64,000 bases of DNA from Dreissena polymorpha (lineage: Eukaryota > Mollusca > Bivalvia > Myida > Dreissenidae). The stretch covers positions 78,143,321 through 78,207,320 of the forward strand of contig NC_068359.1 of NCBI RefSeq assembly GCF_020536995.1, in the 5' to 3' direction. Both the position numbers and the translations under genes were made by a program. Every line of letters begins with the position of its first letter. Position 1 is the stretch's first letter. Below the pieces are notes generated by a model. That model searched no databases and had not been told where the DNA came from. It worked only from the letters and a program-made list of their open reading frames with translations. Shown here piece after piece: positions 46,757 through 58,138 of the stretch.

Positions 46757-46908
46757 TTTTGTGTTTATGTTGGTTTGTATTGTGCTGTATTGTGCTGTTT
46801 TGTACTGTTTGGGCAATCGGTCACTTGCCTTAAATAAAGGACCAACTAATTGTTTTTAATGAAAATTCAATACTGCTCCAGCAGCTGGAGTTTCACATCT
46901 TTATATTG

Positions 46909-49010
46909 AAACAGTCTGCCCCGCAATCCCAAACGCTGTAACTTTTTCCATAGTGTACTTCGATCTAATAAATCGTACGCTTTCTTAAAATCGATAAAGG
47001 CGGCAAAAGTGGGGAGCCTTTTGAGTTAACGGTTTTCCTTTATTGTAGTTAATGACTGTACTTGATCAATAATGCTTTTCCCTTTAACAAATCCATTTTG
47101 TTCATCACATATAATATTTTCTTGTTTACTCCAGTTTGTTAATCTAGTATTCAAAAGACTACAATAAATCTTACACATACAAGGAGCTTATGTAATACCC
47201 CTATAAGAAAGTGGATCTCTAGCATCAGACGTAGACGACTTTGGAATAGGTGTTATTTTGCCTTTAGACCATTCTGATGGTACAGTTCCACTTACGTAAC
47301 ATCTATTAAAGAGGCTATGCAGCATCGCCAATGCTAGGTCATTCTTCAACAACTCATTCGGTATATCGTCATGGCCAGGTGCCTTTCCAGATTTTGCCTG
47401 TACTATGCATTTTCGGACTTCCTCTATGGTGAATAAGTTGTTAAAGCCTAACCCATCAACAGTTTCCCTACCCGCGCCATCAATAGGTGCTACATCAGTC
47501 TGACACACTCATAGCGACCTGAGGGCTTTGAAGATTTTCAAAATCGGAACCCCATTTTTGAAGGACTTGCCTAGGATCAGAACATACAGAACCATCTGAC
47601 ATTTTAACTTCAAATGGAATCTTTTTTAATCTTTCATTACCAATCCCAATTTTACCAATGCTCTTCCAAAAAATTTCTAGAATCCCTTGAGACAGCAGCT
47701 TCTAGCTCTGCTTGTTCCTGGTAAACATACTGCCTCTTAGCTCTCTGGACGCTACGGTCAAATTCGTTCCGCTTTCTTACATATACATGTTTCAACAAAC
47801 GCCTATTTATATTTGAACATTTTAACCACTGCTTTTCAGCTTAACACATATTTTTCCATAAAACAGTTAAATGATCAGACCACCAAGGCTTATGTACTTT
47901 ATGTTTCTTACTTGTTCTTTTACTAGATGTTATATCAACTAGCTTATGAGGTAATTTGCTCAACATCTCATTATGTATAATCTGTACAAATGAAACGTAC
48001 GCCTCATCAAGACCCACCTGTGACATAGCTGCACTTTCTAGCTGATCTATAGCCTGAAATATTCTTGTTTGGCAATCAATACCAGACATGAAATCATTAC
48101 TTAATGATTTTTTTTCATACATGGTACGAGTGCAGTGATTCTCTGAGTTGGGTCTCGTCTGAAACATACCGTCATAATGTTTTTGAAAAATAACATTCCA
48201 CCTCAATATAGAGTGATCTAGTGTAACAATAGTACACAGTTGGGTAAATCTATTTACATAATCTAACATATCTGACATGGAAACGACCTCAAACTCTGAA
48301 AATTTGTAGAAAGTTTCATATGGAACAAGACAAAAGTCAACTTCTGAGGCACCCTGTGGACCAATATAAAAGGTAAAATCATTATTTTAAGCATTTCGGC
48401 CATTCAAAATAGCAAAATTTGCATCAATTAAACAATCTGTCAGAAGTGATCCATATCTATTTACACCAAAATCTATTACATTTCTCTTTGGTAAGTCATC
48501 AATGCCTTGTATAAAATCCAAATTATCTGCGCATCTACTATTAAAATCGCCGCATAAAAACATCACAGCATTTACATCATGGTATTTACTTATATGACAA
48601 AGAAGATTTTCATAAAACTCATTACCATCAATCTGCCTTGTGGAATTCTCCGGGGGTAAATAACAAACACATGCAATTATATTTTCATTTACACCATTTT
48701 TACAGGTAAACTTGAGCCATAAGATTCATTCAATATCCTTGTCCAAGATATAAACATTATAATCATTTAAAAATTCGTTTTTGATCAAAAATGCAACTCC
48801 GCCAGATCCTTTTTTAGCATTAATATGCAAATCTTTTCTATTATGCCCAATAAAAGTATAACCATCAATATTTATCTCTTTATTGTTCTTTAAATGTGTT
48901 TCGGCAATGCCTAAAATATCAAACTTACAATTATTTACACAGTGTTCTCTAAAACAATGATTATTTGAAAATCTGTCACAGTTCCAGCTTTGAACATTCC
49001 AAAACCCGCA
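46909..49010 (-). pseudogene. LINE ORF2, 5' half: APE endonuclease and start of RT
   Basis: Endonuclease pieces include 'FDILGIAETHL' near 48,900-48,940, GSGGVAFLIKN at about 48,782-48,810, and FLCGDFNSR at about 48,540-48,560, with the catalytic Asp/Asn of APE nucleases. The linker and RT start follow: GKAPGHDDIPNELLK and SEWSKGKITPIPKS (47,200-47,420), then AAFIDFKKAYDLLDRSTLW (about 46,960-47,004). Frames break several times. Confidence 0.8.
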
Positions 49011-49673
49011 AATAGCTTATTATCTTTGATGACGGTAAGAATGCCTGCTTCCATTATATGCCCCACGGTGGTGTCTCTCCTGATCTTGGTGATGATCATG
49101 CCCAAAGTCTCTGCCTCGCTCCTGCCTCCTATCTCTAGGTGAGTCCCTAGAGTCATTTCTATTTTTCCCACCTCTTGGTGGATTCCTAGGGTCATGCATA
49201 TCACTCATGTCCCTATCTTCTCTATGTCTTGAACCTGCTCATTCGCCCGACGACCTCCTTCCTGAATTGTCGCGTTTAGACACAACGTGGGCACCACGCA
49301 CTTCAAGATCAGCTACCTGACCTCGTTTCAAAGAATCTATGACTTTTTTTAAACTAGCACTTTGGATTCTTTCACTTTTAGATTTGTCAATATCGATAAA
49401 AACATCACTGATTTATTATCGATAATTTCACTTTTCTCAGATCTATTTTTCATGGTTGCCACAATGACGCGCGATCCCTGACCTCTCCTCGTTGGCGCTC
49501 CCTTTCGTACGGCTCAAACCGCTCGTGCTTTTACCTTAGCCCATCCGCAAGTATGTTGTTTACCTTCTGCAGGACATCTTCATTCTCTGTTCCATGTACG
49601 TTACGGAGAATGATATTGTTTTCAATAGAGTCTGGTTTGGACCCTGTTTCTGTCAAATCATCCACTAGGCCTT

Positions 49674-50465
49674 TTATAGTGTCACTAGCATTGTCGATAT
49701 TTGACATACATTCAGCAAAAACGTCTTTTTTGCATTCTCAACTTTTTCATGAACAACTTCATTCAATTTGTTTATTTCACTTGTGATACGTTTATCGATC
49801 GTGCTAGTTAACTTATTGGTCACTTTCTCCTCAACAGCTTTTTCAATTACATCAATTCTCTCGTGCACTTTTCTAATCATATCACTCATGTTAGTGTTGA
49901 CACTTTGCATGTTCGCTGACATGGTTCGCATGTCGCAAGTCATTGTAAATAACATTTTTGCCAGAATGTCCATGTGCGTAAAGTCTGGATTATCACCAGC
50001 TGTAAAATGTACTTCAGCAACATATATTTCACTATTTACAGACATATTGTTTGTCTCATCATTAGGTCTACTTGATTTCAAGTCACTATTCTTCTTACTC
50101 TTGGACGAATTTACAAGATTGCGTGTAGCTTTACTGACGGGGCGTTTCTCTTTTTCACTATCTAGACTAGTCAAAGATGCAATTTTTACCTTTTTCCTTT
50201 CACTGTCTGCCTCTGGGGCTGAGCGATTTCTCTTTCTGCTGTTTACTGGAGTTCTCATAACAGGAACGGCAATTGGCTGCGAAAGTAACACACTATCAAC
50301 ATAATTGTCTGCATCACAACTAATATCAATTATCTGGTCAGTTTTCGAGCTGCTACATTCCTGCACAAATTTTGCAGCGTCATGTTCATGAAAACATATC
50401 TGCTGTTTACACTTACAAGCCTTCTTAACCACTCTTCCCTGGTCAAAACTACTTTTCACTACCAT
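49674..50465 (-). CDS. LINE ORF1 (coiled-coil protein), 263 codons, 3' end worn
   Basis: Opens MVVKSSFDQGRVVKKACKCK, followed by a Cys/His cluster (CKCKQQICFHEH), a basic Lys/Arg/Ser-rich middle, and a long amphipathic coiled coil from about residue 165 (MSDMIRKVHERIDVIEKAVE). An Arg/Asp-rich tail (DSPRDRRQERGRDFGHDHH) appears in another frame at about 49,020-49,208 and probably belonged to the same ORF. ORF1 proteins of LINEs bind RNA and form trimers. It sits directly upstream of the endonuclease ORF, as expected. Confidence 0.65.
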   Translation of the reverse strand: MVVKSSFDQGRVVKKACKCKQQICFHEHDAAKFVQECSSSKTDQIIDISCDADNYVDSVLLSQPIAVPVMRTPVNSRKRNRSAPEADSERKKVKIASLTSLDSEKEKRPVSKATRNLVNSSKSKKNSDLKSSRPNDETNNMSVNSEIYVAEVHFTAGDNPDFTHMDILAKMLFTMTCDMRTMSANMQSVNTNMSDMIRKVHERIDVIEKAVEEKVTNKLTSTIDKRITSEINKLNEVVHEKVENAKKTFLLNVCQISTMLVTL

Positions 50466-50560
50466 ATTTTACAAATGTGAGTTCAAATTTTACCCAAAAT
50501 GCACGAAACAAACGAGGGAACCCGCAAATTTATCTTCGCGAAAACATGTTATTGTTTTCT

Positions 50561-51467
50561 CTATCCGGTGAAACTTCGCCTCGTGCCGATAGTCCGCCTT
50601 GAGTCCCCTTGAGAACTTGTCAATGACCTCAGAATTACAACACTTTCGCACCTGTTATAGTGTCATTGGTTATAGCAACACATACGCTTCCCATATATAG
50701 CTGTATCTCTGTTCAAAAGTACCTATGTACTGCCAAATGTTACAATTTTTCGAAATTTTTCCTCGTGCAAGAAAATGGCGCCTTCTCTCTTTTCTGTTAT
50801 CCGTTTTGCTAATTATGTTCGCTGACACCGAGGCAGGTCGTGAAAGTACATATCAATCAACATATTTTGTTCGTAATCGATAAGTATAGTCATTAGAGAT
50901 TGAAGTCGCAAAAAGTTTTTTACTAGCACTCTAATGAACCGCAAATACTACAGCACTTAGCAATGGGTTCTTAATCGTATCATTTGTGCTCATTATGTCC
51001 TCTGAAACCGACGTTGTCCTTTAAATGTTCGCATCAATTAACATATGTTCATCGTCATCTTTAAGTCATGGAATTGGAGAATATGATCAAACTTAAGCAT
51101 GCCAATAATGTGTACAGTTGTTGCTTTTTTATACGGGAAGTGACAGTCCGTTATGATATTGTTTTTACATATAAGAGTACTGTTGACTGAAGTAAGCAAC
51201 AACATTCAAGCTGTGATACCAATTTGACATTATCTGAATGTAAATTAAGTTAAATATTGAAATTTTTGTTTAAAAAGAATGCATTATTTCAACATTCAAT
51301 TATGAAAACATAGTTGGTGCGAAACAAGCAATACATTCATTTAGCATGAAGAATCCTGTGTTATGAGATAGCAGAAGCAGGGACTTCTATCTCTTTATGA
51401 ACCTGTTGAAAGGAAATTAATGTGAAATTAACAGCTAGCAATCTGGAAATCCGATTCGAAGAAGACA
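50561..51467. other. Spacer between the LINE 5' end and the guanylate cyclase gene
   Basis: No exon or recognised repeat. It presumably holds the promoter and 5' UTR of the plus-strand receptor gene. A TATATAG word at about 50,693 is far from the start codon and not persuasive as a TATA box. Confidence 0.4.
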
Positions 51468-51704
51468 ATGAATTTAAGGCATATCTTGTTAATTACGGTT
51501 CTTATTGGGTTCGTTGCTTGCGATACCGAGGCGCTACTAGAAATATTTGAGTGCATCAACACCGGCTCCGACACCAACATCACTGTCGGCCTCGTGATTG
51601 AACGGTCGACAAATCTCTTACTTCCTGTAATCAATAAAACTTATGGAATTGTGCAACTTGGTTTTAACCGGACTTGCGAAATGCTTCAGGGGATTTCTAA
51701 TGTG
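51468..51704 (+). CDS. Guanylate cyclase exon 1 (signal peptide)
   Basis: MNLRHILLITVLIGFVAC is a signal peptide. It is followed by ITVGLVIERSTNLLLPVI, the first strand and helix of the ligand-binding fold, and ends at a GTAAGA donor in phase 0. Start chosen as the first Met before the signal peptide. Confidence 0.9.
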
Positions 51705-54700
51705 GTAAGAACTTGCGTAAAATAGATATTCACACAAACTGGTGTTATTATTAAGTTTTTTGTCCTTTACGATCTTCCTTTATATGTCGTGTATACTTTG
51801 AAGTTCACCGTTAATATATTTCCACAACGACCAATATTAGTAACAAAATTGTGTGAGCTATTAACCTTACATTGTTAAAAACTATTTGCTCCAATGACCT
51901 CAAAAGAGTTGGAAACTGTGTCACCTGATTCCGCCGAAAGCAAGGTCACTTGTGAACATTGTTAGAAAAACTAGTATACGCCACAAATTGAATTTCTTGC
52001 CTAATTAATTTGTAAAAAAAAGCTGACCATTTTTTATCATAATATCCAATTCTACATTTAAATTGAAAGATTTGATTACACTTAATTTAATTCAAGAATG
52101 TAATTCATTAAACATCCCCTACCTGATTAAAAAGCTATAGAAATATAACGAAATCATCAGTAACGTCCAGCGATTAACATTTACTGACTTACCAACTTCA
52201 GTGATTAAAGCGTGAGTTTCCTGTGTGGAGTGGGGGCATAAGTCTCCGACCGCGGACCGCGGAGCTCTTGTTCATTTTCATTATTTATTTAAGATTTTCC
52301 ATAAAGACTTTGTGAATGTCCTTCGTGGTTTCGATATAACGCGTCATATTTGTGCACACGTATCTTTTCACAGAGACTGGTGCTGATGCCTTGTGATGTG
52401 CCCGGATGTGTGTCGCTTAAGTGGGGCGCTCTAGCGGCCGAGATGCGCTACACGTACAACCCGCACGTAATCATCGGGCCTGGTGAGATTTCTTGTATAA
52501 TTCGAATGGTACTTCATCATAGGAAATACATAAACTTACATGTTTGTTCATACAAATAACTGCAATTTAAAAATGATGCGTGGAACATAAGCCTGAAAGA
52601 GTGTTCATTTGCTACAACGAACATCAGGCAATAACCAGTTGTTGCGTAGAAAATACGGCTATTTACTTTTCGGGTATATTTAATCAAATACGCTGAAACA
52701 ACTTTGTACTAGAAGTTTTATAAGGGAACAGGAATAAATGTACGTGCATCAGGTATCCTCTTAAAGATCAGAAACGCTGATATTTTTCAAGACACGCATG
52801 CAACACTCAAACTGTCATTCACAGGATGCAGCCCCTCCGTATCGGTCGTGTCCCGCATGGCGGTTGCCTGGAACTTGCCCCACATCACGTACGTAGGGTC
52901 GGACGAGGAGCTTGGAAACAAGAAGGAGTTCGCCTTGCTAACCCGGATGTCATACACCATGAATAGCTTCGCCCGCTTCTACATCGAGGTGGGTTTTCCC
53001 GGGAGTGGTTCCTTGTATGGTGGCTTTTTTCGTTAAAAAGAAGTCTCTTCTTATCAAAAAGCCAAATAAGGCGTAAAGCGCCGTCCCTGATTCGCCTGTG
53101 CGGACATCACAGGCTAATCTGGGACGACACTTTACGCATATAAATTATGCCCAGTTTTCTCAGAACACGACACATATAATCACTACGACTCTGTTTGTGT
53201 TGCATGACGTTTGATGATACATTAAAGATTGGTATCAAATTGTGTCGTTGTCGGCTCAGGTACTACTTAAAAGTTTCCCGGCTACTCTAAAGTATGCTAC
53301 AATGTAATCCGGGTACGGACAATGCTCGTAAATGCATCCGCACATACTTCGGGGCACGTTTTAGTACATTTTCAGTTATCATGGTACATAGTTCTATACT
53401 TGAGAGTATCCGGGGTACTTTTAAGTTGTACATGAGTAGTACCTGAGCCGAAAATGACAAAAGTATCGCTTTGTTTGCGTACTCCCAACTGTTAATTCTA
53501 GTGTTGCATTTTATTATTTGAAGGTGTTCAAGTATTTCGGATGGTCAGACATAGCCAATATATATGACGCAAACGATTACCGAAACACGCTTGTTGGGAC
53601 CAGTTTTCAGGTATAATGAATAATGTGTGTACATATCATATTCGCCTTTGAGTAAAACATTGCTGAACATATATATATAGCAATTTAATAGCAAATTTTA
53701 CAATAGTTAAAATATGTAAATTGTATATGCTTACGATTATACTTGCTAAAATCTATACTGTAAATAGTTTCTGAAAATCTGTTTTGACAAATGTGAATGA
53801 ATTAATAACGACAACAACGTTTCATAATAAAAAAATTGTCTTGGATACAAATGTTTATCTTCAGCCAAAATATTTAATATATTAAAGTGTTGTGAATATG
53901 AACTTTGAGTTCATACACACTTTATACACGCGCCTATATGAATACCACCATATTTTGCCAACCAGGGGGCCATTTCATCAATGATTTTATGACCATCTTA
54001 ATTTACGATTAAATTTTGAAGCCCGAAAATATACAGGCTGTGGAGTAATATGCACTAAAATTTAGACCATGGTTGAGAGAACAATTAAATGAATACATTT
54101 ACTTAAGATAAATAATATGACACTATGGCATTCAGTAATAATGGCTCATTGAATTATGTATCATATTGTAAATTTGTCATGCGATGATTGATGAAACGGT
54201 CCCCAGTAGGCGGAGTCTGAACCTGGAAGATGCGCATAGTGAACATCACATAGCGTCAATACAAGCTTACTTAAATTGTTGAAACAAATATTGACTTTAA
54301 TATTCATAAAAAATATATCTTTATAAAAATAAAATGCATTTACTAAACTATAGAGCAAATAAACTAGCGTGATAATTTGAGACGTAGTAGTATTTTGAAC
54401 TACCTAAAATTACGCCAAAATAAACAAATCTCTTACGAAATCAAGCAATGAGTCTACGCAGATATGCTTTTTAATACGCAACATTGCGATTTTCAGCGCA
54501 CATTCGAGAGCGAAGCACCCACAATTAAATCGAATCCAGTCCTTTTTTATTCAAAAGCTGCAGACCTGCGCGTAGAGTTACTCCGAGTGATCAGTCAAGC
54601 AGGTTTTGTGTCAAGAGGTATATAATTCATCGATTTTAAAACCTTTTTATTATAAATATATGTTTTATTTCTTCGTAATATAAATGAAATTTGTGTAGCA

Positions 54701-57700
54701 TGTAGGTCGATAAAAGTCGCAAGTAGTTTATATATATCTGTCATTTCATTGTGTCATGTGTATCTTTAGTTATTGCAAATCGTCATAAGGAATTTAATAC
54801 AAGTATCTTCTCGTATATATGTATGAATCTGGAAACTGGATTATTTCAGTATTCATTTTTGCCGGTAACGCAGACCACTTCCGTCAGATGGCGATACTAG
54901 CCAAGGAAAAATCGTCGCTGACGTTCGGAGAATACGTGCTGATATTTTTCTTCACGCACATGGGCGACCAAATTGCAGGCAACTATAATTGGGAAAGAGG
55001 AGACGATTTAGACGAGGTAAGTCGGTTGTTGAACCATCCTTATGATCACCATGTGTCGCGTTCTGAGAAAAGTGGGCATGATGCATGTGCGTAAAGTGTC
55101 GTCCCAGATTAGCCTGTGCGGCCCGCACAGGCTAATCAGGGACGACACTTTCCGCCTAAACAATCTTTTTGGTAAGAAGGGACTTCCTTTAAACGAAAAA
55201 TACCATAAACGCGGAAAGTGTCGTTACTGATTAGCCTGTGTGGACTGCACAGGCTAATCTTGGACGACTCTGTACGCACATGCATTATGTCAAGTTTTCT
55301 CAGAACAAGACACGCCATAATCAATATGACCGTCCGCCTCCTTCTCCTCCTGATTATCATCAGTGTCAGCAAAATTGACACCACCGACACAACGAACAGC
55401 AATAATCTACCACAACAACCGCAACAACCACCATCATAATAACAATACCAGCATCTTAATGATTATCATCAGATGCATAAGCAGCATCTTTATATTAATA
55501 ATTATGTAATTAATAAAAACTGAATTAATGCATTTCATTGCAACATTAAGCATATATTTTCGAAAACAAGATCACAGGATTTTAAGCCACTCTTGCACGA
55601 CATGGACATGGATAATAGTAAAATAGCTTTTAGCGTTTCTTTATCGTGTTTTATTATCCCGAATGTCTGTCAATTTAAAGATTTTTGGGCTATTTCCACG
55701 TGTCTTCACAGGCGGCCCGGAAGGCCTACGAGGCGGTGATGGTGGCGCGGCCCCGCCGGCCAGAAGACATGCAGTTCGCGTGGTTCGAGGCGGAAGTGAA
55801 GCGGCGTGCGCTGACCGAGTACAACTTCATGTGGGAAAAAGACCACGAGGTATCAAGCCTTGAACAGGTTTAGCTGTTCATAACAACGGTATGTCGGGTA
55901 AATAAGATCTTTTCTGACAACCGGTGTGATCGTATTTGTCAGATATAAAACATGCACACTGATATTGCCTAGTTTCATACAGTCTATTGACTGGGTTTTA
56001 CGAAGATACAAAGATTCTGCTCGCTGAGTTCACATAAAAGAGATTGTTAGTTGTGCAGTAGAAAACCATACACATGCATTCGACTTGTATTATTATATTT
56101 GGTTTTTAGAAATTAGTATATTAATCATTAACAGTCGGAGAAAATGTTATCGATGAAAGTTTCGGTTACCAATTTGCTCTATAATATAAACAAGTGAAAC
56201 TCCAGCTGCTGGAGCAGTATTGCATTCTCATTATATACAATTAGTTGGTCCTTTATTTTAGGCAAGTGACCAATTGCCAAAACAGTACAAAACAAAACAA
56301 CATACACACATAGAAGAATAAATCTGGAGTAACCGCCTTGGATCGGTCAATTCAAAGCATCGGGGGTTTAAACAGGTTTAAGAGCGCTCAACCTAAAACT
56401 TGGCCTAGCAATATTCATGATACATATTAGTGTAAATAAAATGTAACCCCATAGCATTGCAACTCAAATTAAACAATAAGAAAAGGGAATTAAAACGCAT
56501 TCAATTTAATTACCATTTAACTACACAATGGTAGGAAAGAGACCAGAGCAACAAAGTTGCAACTTTTTGAGAAACGATGAAATGAAACTACAAATATAAG
56601 CATTGATTTCATGTCTGTTGCAGGTGAACCCAATGAACATAGGCATGTACGATTCCTTCGTACTGTATGCGCTTGCGCTAAATGAGACTATCGCGGCAGG
56701 CGAGAATCCTCGTGACGGGCAGAGAGTTGTTAAACGGATGTGGAACAGAACTCTCGTTGGTGAGAAATTTTATGACAATATTACTTACCTAAACTTATGT
56801 AGGCTTATCTTTAAATGTGTTTTAATGACTAGACGAGTAATATCGCAGTCCTCGTCGCAATCCATAAACTCCTACAATAGCGATAACAGTTCTTTAGTGC
56901 ACGTATATAGAAACCCATGCAAAGGATGTCAATGAGTGTATTTACTTTTCAACAAAACCCAACAAAATGCGCGATGTTAATAGTGAGGAAATAAGAACAA
57001 ACGTCTGTAATAGTTTACCTTGTTCGCAATTACAACCATCACTTGGAGCAACATGGATAACATCTTTTTTGTTGTAATGTGTTGTACATTAAACGGAAAT
57101 TCGTGTAGACTGCCTCTTATATAATATTTCAAATAGACCTGAATTTTTTATGTATTCATCTTTTTTTAGGAATCGGCGGACCATTCTATATTAATACAAA
57201 CGGCGACCGAGTAATTGATTTCACCTTACTCGACATGGTCCCAGAAACAGGACAATTCAAGGTAGACTATAGTGTTGTTTGTATAACACAGGCATCATTA
57301 TACCGCAGGCTTCCAATTTAACCTATTTTCAATTTTATTGTTGATATTAAATTGACAAATTACGGGTAAATCGACAATCCAGAAACATTGGTAATAATCA
57401 GGCAATCAGACAAGCAATAATTGACTTAGGTTCATATTTGTAATATGCTGTTTGTGCTGTTTGTAGCAAATAACTGTTAATTTTACATGCAAATGATGAA
57501 AGCGATTTCAATAATTTAAAAATATATAATAAGTGTGTATCAGTCAATATTCAATTAAGACCCTATAATATAGCGACTTAAATAAAGTGTACTTTTTTAT
57601 TACACGGTGAATTTAAACATTTTGCAACAATGTTCAATTTGGTCTGTTTTTTCAAACTTTGTAATGAAATTAATGTCAATACAATATATAACCACCACCA

Positions 57701-58094
57701 CCACCAACAACAACAACAGAAACAACAAGATTTAGCCTTGTACAAAAATTAAAAGCTCGAAACTTTGTCAACAGATTGAATTGATATATAGGAATGTTGA
57801 GTTTGTACATTTGCATTTTAAAATTTAACCTACATGCGTTTTTATTGCCTTTACTTTTGGAACCTCCCTGAAGGTAACCTACCGTGTATGTACGTATTGA
57901 AGGTAGCTGCACAATTCGAGGGTTGGAAGAATCAATTCAAGCTGATACCGGAAGTTCCGATCCACTGGCCAGTGCGCGGCAGCCGTCCCCCCAACCGACC
58001 CCCGTGTGGCTTTCGCGGAGAACTCTGCATCACTTTCTGTAAAAAACACCTCCTACATAGCATTGTCATTAATCGTTTTTATTATTGCCATCAC

Positions 58095-58138
<44 letters not shown>

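Larger units (their letters stand above)
42369..46908 (+). mobile_element. Naiad-type Penelope-like retroelement (permuted: GIY-YIG then RT), near full length
   Basis: The unique 5' region is 42,369-42,713, the single long frame 42,714-45,764, and the 3' region 45,765-46,908. It has an AATAAA at 46,833-46,838 and a terminal palindrome CTCCAGC/GCTGGAG. The nuclease precedes the reverse transcriptase and a CxC motif (43,947-43,955) links them. As I recall, this is the definition of the Naiad clade, in which selenoprotein versions are published from clams and spiders. There is no capsid, envelope or LTR. It lies inside the minus-strand LINE. Two TAA stops besides the TGA codons indicate that this copy is no longer competent. 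Confidence 0.87.
37407..50560 (-). mobile_element. APE-type LINE, ~5.3 kb in total, split by the Naiad insertion
   Basis: Read on the minus strand, the element runs from about 50,560 to 46,909 and resumes from 39,138 to about 37,407. In order it has ORF1, an APE endonuclease, a reverse transcriptase and a cysteine/histidine C-terminal knuckle. The RT is cut between 'FIDFKKAYD' (46,975-47,004) and 'GLKQGCLLSPMLFN' (about 39,020-39,060), exactly where the Penelope-like block sits. The 3' end carries a short (TTTG)n tail at 37,407-37,430. Several frame breaks show it is not active now. I could not fix the clade. Confidence 0.82.

Noticed and set aside
49768-50304. 178-codon hydrophobic frame on the plus strand
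   Set aside because: It is the mirror of the LINE ORF1 coiled-coil frame on the minus strand. The Lys/Glu-rich sense strand reads as Leu/Phe/Ser on the opposite strand.
51428-51634. Minus-strand frame over exon 1 of the cyclase gene
   Set aside because: A mirror of the signal-peptide exon, with no features of its own.
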